From positions 6,780,501 through 6,844,500 of the forward strand of contig NZ_JAPEQG010000001.1 of the NCBI RefSeq assembly GCF_026339735.1: a stretch of 64,000 nt of DNA, given 5' to 3'. The notes under the pieces were generated by a model. It had not been told where the DNA came from. It saw nothing but the letters and a program-made list of their open reading frames with translations, and ran no database searches. The DNA is from Streptomyces sp. NBC_01669. GTDB taxonomy: Bacteria; Actinomycetota; Actinomycetes; Streptomycetales; Streptomycetaceae. Below are positions 1 to 6,719 of this stretch, one piece after another. The position numbers were made by a program, and so were the translations under genes. The stretch's first letter is position 1; each line of letters opens with the position of its first letter.

Positions 1-456
1 GAGGGCGCGGCCCATGGCGAGCATTTGCTGCTCGCCGCCCGAGAGGGTTCCTGCGGCCTGCTTCCGTCGTTCCCCGAGGATGGGGAAGAGGTCGTAGGCG
101 CGCTGGACGTCCTTTTCGATGCCTGCTTTGTCGTTGCGGAGATAGGCGCCGAGAAGGAGGTTCTCGGTGATCGTCAGCCGGGGGAAGATGTGGCGTCCCT
201 CGGGGGAGTGGGCGAGGCCCAGGGAGACGATCTTGTGGGCGGGGATGTTGGTGAGTGGTTTGCCCTCGAAGAGGATCTGGCCGCCTATGGGCTTGAGGAG
301 GCCGGAGAGGGTGCGCAGGGTGGTGGTTTTGCCTGCGCCGTTGGTGCCGATGAGGGTGACGACCTGGCCGGCTTCGACGGTGAAGGAGATGCCTTTGACG
401 GCTTCGATCTTGCCGTAGGCGACGCGGAGGTCTTCGACCTGGAGCAGTGCGGTCAT
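1..456 (-). CDS. livF: Branched-chain amino acid ABC transporter ATPase LivF (partial, 3' end outside window)
   Basis: This is one of the two cytoplasmic ATPases that power branched-chain amino acid import. The visible N-terminal 152 residues carry the Walker A loop (GTNGAGKTT), the family-typical SPEGRHIFPRLT stretch and the ABC signature LSGGEQQ. Walker B and the C-terminus lie beyond the left edge. The ATG at 456-454 overlaps the livG stop by 4 bp (ATGA), so translation is probably coupled. It is the last gene of the livJHMGF order. The identification is secure; only the incomplete end limits it. Confidence 0.95.
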   Translation of the reverse strand, partial: MTALLQVEDLRVAYGKIEAVKGISFTVEAGQVVTLIGTNGAGKTTTLRTLSGLLKPIGGQILFEGKPLTNIPAHKIVSLGLAHSPEGRHIFPRLTITENLLLGAYLRNDKAGIEKDVQRAYDLFPILGERRKQAAGTLSGGEQQMLAMGRAL

Positions 457-1400
457 CGGGTGTCCTCCTCTTCGGTGCGGGTGGTGCTGGTGTCGTCGTC
501 GGTGGCGGCTTCGGCTTCGGTGGGTTCCGCTTCCGTGGCTTCGGCTTCGGCGTGTGCTTCGGCTTCCGCTGCTTCGACTTCGGCGACTTCTTCGGCGCCG
601 GGGGCGCCTTCGAAGGGGGTGCCGAGGTAGGCGGCGACGACGCGTTCGTCGCTCTGGACGACGTCGGAGGTGCCTTCGACGAGCTTTTCGCCCTGTACGA
701 GGACGGCGACGCGGTCGCAGAGGTTGAAGATGAACCGCATGTCGTGCTCGATGACGAGGACGGCGATGCCCTGGTCGCGGATGGCGAAGATGAGTTCTTC
801 GGTGACGCGGGTTTCCTGGGGGTTCATGCCGGCGGTGGGCTCGTCGAGGAGGAGGAGTCCGGGGTCGCTGGCGAGGGCGCGGGCGATTTCCAGCTTGCGC
901 TGGTCTCCGTAGGGGAGGTTGCGCGCGAGGTGGTCGGCCTTGGTGTGGAGGCCGATGAATTCCAGGAGTTCCATGGCGCGTTCCCGGCTGGCGTTCTCGG
1001 CCTTGGTGAAGCCGGGGAGGCGCAGGAGGGCGGACCAGAGGCCTTCTTTGGTGCGGGTGTGGCGTCCGACGAGGACGTTTTCCAGGACGGTCATGTTGGC
1101 GAAGAGCCGGATGTTCTGGAAGGTGCGGGCGATGCCTGCCTGGGTGACGAGGTGGGGCTTGGGCGGCAGGACAGTGCCTTTGTAGCTGACTTTGCCTTCG
1201 GTGGGGACGTAGAGCCCGGTGAGGCAGTTGAAGAAGGTGGTTTTGCCGGCGCCGTTGGGTCCGATGAGGCCGACGATTTCGCCTGCGTTGACGGTGAGGT
1301 CGACGTTGCGTACGGCGGTGAGGCCGCCGAAGCGCATGGTCACGCCGCTTGCGTCGAGAACGGTGGTGGCGGTTTTCGTGGTGGTGGTCATGGTGGTCAC
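453..1400 (-). CDS. livG: Branched-chain amino acid ABC transporter ATPase LivG
   Basis: LivG partners LivF in the importer's ATPase dimer. The 315 aa contain Walker A (GPNGAGKTT), the Q-loop region ARTFQNIRLF, Walker B LLLLDEPTAGMNP and the switch His in VLVIEHDM. The usual signature is replaced by LPYGDQRK, as is common in LivG. After about residue 245 comes an unusual acidic Ala/Glu/Thr-rich tail of about 65 residues, absent from the E. coli-type protein. The start is GTG 1400, overlapping the livM stop (GTGA); ATG 1391 is the alternative. Confidence 0.95.
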   Translation of the reverse strand: MTTMTTTTKTATTVLDASGVTMRFGGLTAVRNVDLTVNAGEIVGLIGPNGAGKTTFFNCLTGLYVPTEGKVSYKGTVLPPKPHLVTQAGIARTFQNIRLFANMTVLENVLVGRHTRTKEGLWSALLRLPGFTKAENASRERAMELLEFIGLHTKADHLARNLPYGDQRKLEIARALASDPGLLLLDEPTAGMNPQETRVTEELIFAIRDQGIAVLVIEHDMRFIFNLCDRVAVLVQGEKLVEGTSDVVQSDERVVAAYLGTPFEGAPGAEEVAEVEAAEAEAHAEAEATEAEPTEAEAATDDDTSTTRTEEEDTR

Positions 1401-3196
1401 GCCCCCGCCTTGGCGATGCCGGCGCCGGTTTCTTCGGACTGCCGTGGTTCCGGTACGTCGATCGTGTCGTTCTCGTGGAATTCGAGCTGTTTCCTGCGGT
1501 CGGCGACGAGGCCTTCGGGGCGGAAGCGCATCAGGAGGATGAGCGCGATGCCGAAGAGGAACAGCTGGTAGTCCTGCATGAACTGGAGTTTGGCCGGGAT
1601 GAGGTAGAGCAGTGCCGCGCCGACGAAGGGTCCGCTGAGGGTTCCCATGCCGCCGAGGATGACGGCGGCGAGGAGGAAGGCGGAGTTGGGGGGTACGGAG
1701 CCGGCGAACTGGTACTGCTCGGGCGTCACGGTGTAGTTGACGTGTGCCTGGACGGTGCCGGCGAGGCCGGCGAGGGTGGCGCCGAGGGCGAAGGCGAGCA
1801 GCTTGAGCCGGAAGGCGTTGATGCCCATGGCGGTGGCGGCGGTTTCGTCTTCGCGGATGGCGACCCAGGCGCGGCCGATGCGGGAGTCTCCGGAGCGGCG
1901 GAAGACGAGGACGACGACGGCGGTGACGACGAGCATCAGCAGGTAGTAGTTGGCGGGCCTGCTGAGGGTGAAGGGGCCGATGTCGTGGCTGAGTCCGAAG
2001 TCGATCCCGAGGAGGTTGAGGTCCGGGATGCTAGGGATGCCTTGGGAGCCGTTGGTGAGGTCGGGTCCGCTGTTGCCGTTGAGGTTGTTGACGGTGACGC
2101 GGAAGATCTCTCCGAAGCCGAGGGTGACGATGGCGAGGTAGTCGCCGCGCAGTCGGAGGGTCGGGGCGCCGATGAGGACGCCGAAGACGAGTGAGACTGC
2201 GGCTCCGGTGAGGACGGCGGCCCAGAAGGGGAAGTGGACGCCGATGGCGGAGAGGGGTGCGCCGGAGACGAGGGCCGCGGTGTAGGCGCCGACGCCGAGG
2301 AAGGCGACGTAGCCGAGGTCGAGGAGGCCGGCGAGGCCGACGACGACGTTGAGGCCGAGGGCGACGGTCGCGAAGATGAGGATGTTGACGCCGATGAGGG
2401 CGTATTCCGCGGTGTCCTGGGTGAAGGGGAAGCAGAGTGCTGCGACCAGGGCTGCGGTGAGGGCGACGTTGCGGTGCTTCGTGGTCAGCGCGGTGATGCG
2501 GGAGATGAGCCCGGCGCGGGTGATTGCGGTGAACGCGAAGGCCGCGGTGATGAGGAAGCCGATGAACTGTTCGGATTCTTCGGTGGGGATGTCGATGCCG
2601 TAGGTGAAGACGTACAGCATGGCGCCGAAGGCCGCGGTGATGATGAGGATTTCGGCCCAGGCGGGGAGTGTTGTGGCGCGGGGTGCCGCGGGTGCGGTGA
2701 GGCTGTTGCGGAAGCGCTGCCAGGTGCCGGGCCGGGGTTCGTGCTGGGGGAGTGGTTCGTCGCTGGGGAGTGCGAGTGCGGCGACGGTGGAGATGAGTGC
2801 GCCGATGCCGCTGACCCATGCGCCGGGTTCGAGGTTGACGACGCCGCCGAGCTCGTAGGCGATGGCTCCCATGGTGTAGCCGGTGGTGCCGAGGGTGCCG
2901 AGGGCGAGGAGCCGGACGGGGCTGTTGGTGCCGCCGGGGGTGAGCCAGCCGAGTCCTCGGATTCCGTATCCGCTGAGTGCGAAGAGGAGGGTGAGGGCGG
3001 CGCTGGTGAGGGTGAGGATCTGGAGGCCGCCGGGGTAGCCGGTGACGGTGAGGTCGCCGGGGAAGTCGGTGGTCCAGGTCCAGGCGAGGAAGGTGCCGGC
3101 GAGGGCGATGGCGGCGCCTGCGGCGGTGAGGGCGCGGGCGACGGGGGTGGGCAGCGGGATGAGCGTGTCCCGGGCCGGTGTGGTGTGGGTGGTCAT
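1397..3196 (-). CDS. livM: Branched-chain amino acid ABC transporter permease LivM
   Basis: LivM is a membrane permease that forms the import channel with LivH. The protein is about 599 aa, far longer than E. coli LivM. An N-terminal extension of about 270 residues holds several extra hydrophobic segments. It is followed by the conserved permease core, with TLRLRGDYLAIVTLGFGEI and later RIGRAWVAIREDETAA (the cytoplasmic loop that contacts the ATPases). ATG 3196 lies 5 bp after the livH stop. GTG 3205 would instead give a GTGA overlap and is a real alternative. The 3' end overlaps livG. Confidence 0.93.
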   Translation of the reverse strand: MTTHTTPARDTLIPLPTPVARALTAAGAAIALAGTFLAWTWTTDFPGDLTVTGYPGGLQILTLTSAALTLLFALSGYGIRGLGWLTPGGTNSPVRLLALGTLGTTGYTMGAIAYELGGVVNLEPGAWVSGIGALISTVAALALPSDEPLPQHEPRPGTWQRFRNSLTAPAAPRATTLPAWAEILIITAAFGAMLYVFTYGIDIPTEESEQFIGFLITAAFAFTAITRAGLISRITALTTKHRNVALTAALVAALCFPFTQDTAEYALIGVNILIFATVALGLNVVVGLAGLLDLGYVAFLGVGAYTAALVSGAPLSAIGVHFPFWAAVLTGAAVSLVFGVLIGAPTLRLRGDYLAIVTLGFGEIFRVTVNNLNGNSGPDLTNGSQGIPSIPDLNLLGIDFGLSHDIGPFTLSRPANYYLLMLVVTAVVVLVFRRSGDSRIGRAWVAIREDETAATAMGINAFRLKLLAFALGATLAGLAGTVQAHVNYTVTPEQYQFAGSVPPNSAFLLAAVILGGMGTLSGPFVGAALLYLIPAKLQFMQDYQLFLFGIALILLMRFRPEGLVADRRKQLEFHENDTIDVPEPRQSEETGAGIAKAGA

Positions 3197-3201
3197 CCGT
3201 A

Positions 3202-4131
3202 TCACGCCCGATCCGCGACGCGTTCGCCGAGCAGGCCCTGGGGCCGGAGCAGCAGGACGATGATGAGGAGGACGAAGGCCCATACGTCCTTCCAGGCGCC
3301 GCCGCCGAAGAGGTCCATGCCGGGGACGTCGCTCATGTAGCCGGTGGCGAGGGATTCGGCGACGCCGAGTACGACTCCGCCGAGCATGGCGCCGTAGATG
3401 TTGCCGATGCCGCCGAGTACGGCTGCGGTGAACGCCTTGAGGCCCATGATGAAGCCCATGCGGAAGCCGATCTGGCCGTTCTTGAGTCCGTAGGCGACGG
3501 CTGCGACGGCTGCGAACGCGGCGCCGATGGCGAAGGCCATGACGATGATGCGGTCGGTGTTGATGCCCATGAGCTTGGCGGTGTCGGGGTCCTGCGAGGT
3601 TGCCTGCATGCCGCGGCCGGAGCGGGTCTTGGAGACGAAGAGGCCGAGGGCGATCATGCAGACGGGTGCGGCGATGAGGACGAAGAGGTCACCGCGCTGG
3701 ATGTTGGCGCCGAGGATGTCGAAGGCGTCGCCCTTGAACTGGGGGAAGGGGTGGTCCTTCGTGGCGTTGGGGTACCACTTCCAGATGGCCTGCTGGAGTG
3801 CGAGGGAGAGTCCGATCGCGGTGATCAGCGGGGCGAGTCTGGGTGCGGTGCGCAGGGGCCGGTAGGCGAAGCGTTCGGCTGCGACGCTGATGGCGACGGA
3901 GCATATGACGCCGCCGATGATCATGAGGGGGACGATTGCGAGGAGGTTGGAGCCGGCCGGCATCCAGAGGTACACGGTGAGAGCTCCGAAGCCTCCGATC
4001 ATGAAGATCTCGCCGTGGGCGAAGTTGATGAGCTGGATGATTCCGTAGACCATCGTGTAGCCGATCGCGATGAGACCGTACATCGCGCCGAGGATGAGTC
4101 CATTGGCCAGCTGTTGCGGCAGTTCGTTCAC
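3202..4131 (-). CDS. livH: Branched-chain amino acid ABC transporter permease LivH
   Basis: LivH is the second permease subunit (309 aa). It opens with the family signature region GLILGAMYGLIAIGYTMVYG and INFAHGE, followed by about eight hydrophobic segments and a C-terminal LLRPQGL motif. The start is GTG 4131, preceded by a GGAGG Shine-Dalgarno sequence about 9 nt upstream. The gene sits 99 bp downstream of livJ, and that gap holds a 16-bp perfect hairpin, so permease expression may be lower than binding-protein expression. Confidence 0.95.
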   Translation of the reverse strand: MNELPQQLANGLILGAMYGLIAIGYTMVYGIIQLINFAHGEIFMIGGFGALTVYLWMPAGSNLLAIVPLMIIGGVICSVAISVAAERFAYRPLRTAPRLAPLITAIGLSLALQQAIWKWYPNATKDHPFPQFKGDAFDILGANIQRGDLFVLIAAPVCMIALGLFVSKTRSGRGMQATSQDPDTAKLMGINTDRIIVMAFAIGAAFAAVAAVAYGLKNGQIGFRMGFIMGLKAFTAAVLGGIGNIYGAMLGGVVLGVAESLATGYMSDVPGMDLFGGGAWKDVWAFVLLIIVLLLRPQGLLGERVADRA

Positions 4132-4164
4132 CGCAGGGCCTCCGTGGAGTGGTTCGGATATGGC

Positions 4165-4199
4165 ACCGCGCGGGAGCGCTGGTAGCGCTCCCGCGCGGT
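4165..4199 (-). terminator. Perfect hairpin between livJ and livH
   Basis: A 16-bp perfect stem (4165-4180 with 4184-4199) closes a 3-nt loop in the livJ-livH gap. In the liv transcript it follows livJ, where it may partially terminate or protect the livJ 3' end. A T-rich run (ctggtttttcttt) follows only on the plus strand, so as an intrinsic terminator it is better placed against plus-strand readthrough. Confidence 0.7.
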
Positions 4200-4230
4200 C
4201 TGGTTTTTCTTTCTGACCGGGAGGGCTTGG

Positions 4231-5460
4231 TCAGTCCTTCTTGTAGGCCTCGCTGAGCTTGGAGACCCACTTGCCGCCGTCGACCTGGTAGGCGGTCATC
4301 ATGGTGTTGGTGGTGTCGCCGAACTCGTCGAAGGAGACGGGGCCGGTGACGCCGTCGAAGCTGACCTTGCCAACGGCGTCGAGGACCTTGGCGCGGGCGT
4401 CGTCGGGGAGCTTGCCGTCGTTGGCGGCGACGACGGCCTTGACGGCCTCGATGATGGCCCAGGTGGCGTCGTAGGTGCCGCCGCCGTAGGCCTCGTAGGC
4501 GTCCTTGTAGCCGGCCGTCTTGTAGTCCGCGATGAACTTCTTGGCGGAGTCGAGCTCCTCGACGGGCTTGCCGACGGAGGTGGCGATGTCGCCCTGGGCC
4601 TTCTTGTTGAGCTTGATGAAGTCGGCGCTGTACATGCCGTCGCCGCCCATGAGGGGGATCTGGACGCTGTCCTTGAGCTGCTGGCTCAGGGGTGCGCCGG
4701 CGGGGTATTCACCGCCGTAGTAGACGGCCTTGGCGCCGGACTTCTTCACCTTGGTGACGACGGCGTTGAAGTCGCGGTCGTCGGGGTTGACGTGGTCGGA
4801 GCCGGCGATCTTGCCGCCGAGTTCGGTGAACGTCGCCTTGAAGGAGGCGGCGAGACCGGCGCCGTAGGGCTTCTGGTCGTCGATCAGGTAGACCTGCTTG
4901 ATCTTCGCGTTGTTGAAGAGGTACTTCGCCGCGAAGGCGCCCTGGATCTGGTCCGTGGTGGCGGTGCGGAAGTAGGTCTTGTAGGGGCGCTTCTTGTCGC
5001 CGGTCTTCCAGTTGTCGCCCTGGGTCAGCTCGGTGCCCGTGTTGGCGGGGGAGATCTGGGTGAGGCCGGCGTCGTTGAGCGGCTTCTGCATCGACTGGGA
5101 GACGCCGGAGTTCAGGGGGCCGACAACGCCGAGGACCTTCTTGTTGTCGATGAACTTGGTGGCGTTCTGCTGGCCGACGGAGGGCTGCGCCTGGTCGTCG
5201 AGCGGCTGGACCTCGAAGGTGATGCCGGGGACGGTCTTGTCCTTGTTGGCCGTCTTGGCGGCGAGGTCGGCGGAGTTCTTGATGCCGAGGCCGAGGGCGG
5301 AGAGGTCGCCGGTCAGGGGCGCGTCGACGCCGATGACGACGGTCTGGTTGTCGCCGCCGCCGCTGCTGTTCTTGCTGTCGTCGCGCGACCCGCAGGCGGT
5401 GAGCGTCAGTGCTCCGGTGGTGAGCACTGTGGTGAGGATGAGCAAAGAACGGTGTCGCAC
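4231..5460 (-). CDS. Branched-chain amino acid substrate-binding lipoprotein LivJ/LivK
   Basis: This is the extracytoplasmic solute-binding protein that delivers Leu/Ile/Val-type substrates to LivHM. The 409 aa begin with a lipoprotein signal (hydrophobic segment, then LTAC with the lipidated Cys near residue 23) and a Ser/Gly/Asn-rich linker. The periplasmic-binding fold type I sequence follows, starting VVIGVDAPLTGDLSALG. The start is GTG 5460 with GGAAAGGA about 8 nt upstream. It is the first gene of the operon, so the operon promoter must lie in 5461-6020. The exact substrate within the family cannot be read from sequence. Confidence 0.95.
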   Translation of the reverse strand: MRHRSLLILTTVLTTGALTLTACGSRDDSKNSSGGGDNQTVVIGVDAPLTGDLSALGLGIKNSADLAAKTANKDKTVPGITFEVQPLDDQAQPSVGQQNATKFIDNKKVLGVVGPLNSGVSQSMQKPLNDAGLTQISPANTGTELTQGDNWKTGDKKRPYKTYFRTATTDQIQGAFAAKYLFNNAKIKQVYLIDDQKPYGAGLAASFKATFTELGGKIAGSDHVNPDDRDFNAVVTKVKKSGAKAVYYGGEYPAGAPLSQQLKDSVQIPLMGGDGMYSADFIKLNKKAQGDIATSVGKPVEELDSAKKFIADYKTAGYKDAYEAYGGGTYDATWAIIEAVKAVVAANDGKLPDDARAKVLDAVGKVSFDGVTGPVSFDEFGDTTNTMMTAYQVDGGKWVSKLSEAYKKD

Positions 5461-6023
5461 GAAAAGTCCTTTCCCTGGCGCGGCCTCCTCTGCTTGAGGT
5501 GCCGTGTCGTTCGCCGGGCCGTACTGGGTTGGTACAGGGCCGTGCTGCAGACGCGCCCGGCGGCGCGGTGACTGGCCGTGACTCTAGGCGCAGGTGGCGG
5601 GGTCGGGGATGGGTCGGCGGAGGATGTGACTGTCTTGTTATGCCGTTGAGGAAGGCTTGAGGTGGCTGTGGGGACATGTACGGCTTTTTGCTGGACGGTG
5701 AAGTGACCGCATTCTGAGAACGCGCAGCTCTGCTAAGGGGCTTGAAGCGATCTTGGTGCTGTCACGCGGTGGGGGGTGTGAGGGCGCGACGGGGTGCCCG
5801 GCGTCTGCGGGGCCGGGCTCTGTGGGTGCCCTGCGGCGCTCCGGCATTGCGCGCATGTTACGCAGTGTTACGCCGAGGGGGTGTGTGGTCCACGCCCTGT
5901 GGTGTCCGTGGGCTTCGTGTGGCTGCTGAGTGGGCCACACAAGGGGTTGCGGGGTCAAGGGTGTTGACTGTGGATGTTCTTCAACGGTCTTGTGTGGGCG
6001 GGTTGTTGTGGGCGGATATGGCT
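5461..6023. other. Noncoding interval upstream of the liv operon
   Basis: No convincing gene was found here: the reading frames lack conserved motifs and the expected codon bias. On the minus strand it must contain the liv promoter. A TAGAGT -10-like hexamer (5586-5581) is present, but its -35 is poor, so I make no firm promoter call. A direct repeat GTTACGC at 5857-5863 and 5867-5873 (10-bp period) is the only other structure noticed. Confidence 0.5.
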
Positions 6024-6056
6024 CTGCCCGGCCGGATTTGTGGTCCGGCCGGGCAG
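6024..6056 (-). terminator. Hairpin terminator of the thioesterase gene
   Basis: A 13-bp perfect stem (6024-6036 with 6044-6056) with a 7-nt loop lies 23 bp past the thioesterase stop codon. There is no U-run, as is usual for Streptomyces terminators. Confidence 0.75.
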
Positions 6057-6079
6057 GGGTGTGTTTCGGTGTCGGTGGG

Positions 6080-6550
6080 TCAGGCGGCGGCGGCCTTGGG
6101 GGCGTCGCGGAGCAGGCAGGTGAGGCGGGCGGTGCAGACCCTCTTGTCCTGTTCGTCGGTGATGACGATCTCGTAGGTGGCGGTGGAGCGGCCGCGGTGT
6201 ACGGGGGTGGCGGTGCCGGTGACGAGTCCGCTTCGTACCCCTCGGTGATGGGTGCAGTTCAGGTCGACGCCGACGGCGAGCTTGGTGGCGCCGCCGTGGA
6301 GCATGGTGCCGACGGAGCCGAGGGTTTCGGCGAGGACGGCGGAGGCGCCGCCGTGGAGGAGTCCGTAGGGCTGGGTGTTGCCTTCGACGGGCATGGTGCC
6401 GACGACGCGGTCCGCGGAGGCTTCGACGATCTGGATGCCCATGCGTTCGCCGAGGTGTCCGGCGGAGAAGAGTGCGGGCAGGTCGACGCCGAGGGTGGCG
6501 TACTCGTCGATGATCTCCTGGGGGAACTTGGGTGCGGTGTGCTCGCCCAT
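6080..6550 (-). CDS. PaaI-family hotdog-fold thioesterase
   Basis: Predicted acyl-CoA thioesterase, 156 aa, a normal length for the PaaI hotdog family. The hotdog signature GLLHGGASAVLAET sits in the middle, and the C-terminal strands end ARLTCLLRDA. Its role is probably hydrolysis of aryl- or phenylacetyl-type CoA esters, or housekeeping release of trapped CoA; the substrate is inferred only from family. It starts at ATG 6550. An 18-bp palindrome about 70 bp upstream of the start is a likely operator. The neighbour upstream on the same strand is the oxidoreductase gene, separated by about 150 bp. Confidence 0.9.
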   Translation of the reverse strand: MGEHTAPKFPQEIIDEYATLGVDLPALFSAGHLGERMGIQIVEASADRVVGTMPVEGNTQPYGLLHGGASAVLAETLGSVGTMLHGGATKLAVGVDLNCTHHRGVRSGLVTGTATPVHRGRSTATYEIVITDEQDKRVCTARLTCLLRDAPKAAAA

Positions 6551-6618
6551 GGGGTCCGGCTCCGATCGTCTGCGGTGGTTCGTCGTTCTCTTGCTGTGCG
6601 CATCGTTCTTATCAGACG

Positions 6619-6636
6619 ACTGAGCGAACGCTTAGT
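6619..6636. promoter_or_regulatory. 18-bp palindromic operator upstream of the thioesterase
   Basis: ACTGAGCGAACGCTTAGT reads as ACTnAGCGnnCGCTnAGT on both strands, leaving only the central AA and one base per arm asymmetric. Its size and symmetry suit a TetR-type dimer. Its place, 69 bp before the start of a PaaI-type thioesterase, suggests control of acyl-CoA metabolism. Confidence 0.6.
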
Positions 6637-6659
6637 GGGATGGGGTGTGCGGATTCTCT

Positions 6660-6719
6660 CGGGATGTTCTGCTCCCGGACGTTCCGCCTCCGGATGTTCT
6701 ATCCCTTGATGTTCTCGAA
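6660..6719. repeat. Four-copy 15-bp tandem repeat at the 3' end of the oxidoreductase gene
   Basis: Units begin at 6660, 6675, 6690 and 6705 with the shared core c(g)GGAtGTTCt. The repeat spans the oxidoreductase stop codon at 6701-6699, so the last codons and the 3' UTR are copies of each other. It looks like slippage or local duplication. Confidence 0.7.

Noticed and set aside
5857..5873. GlnR or PHO box upstream of the liv operon
   Set aside because: Spacing is 10 bp rather than the 11 bp needed by both, and the second half-site does not match GAAAC or GTTCACC.
5930..6709. A Gly/Val-rich protein on the plus strand
   Set aside because: It is antisense to the thioesterase, of low complexity and has no conserved motif; it is a GC-frame artefact.
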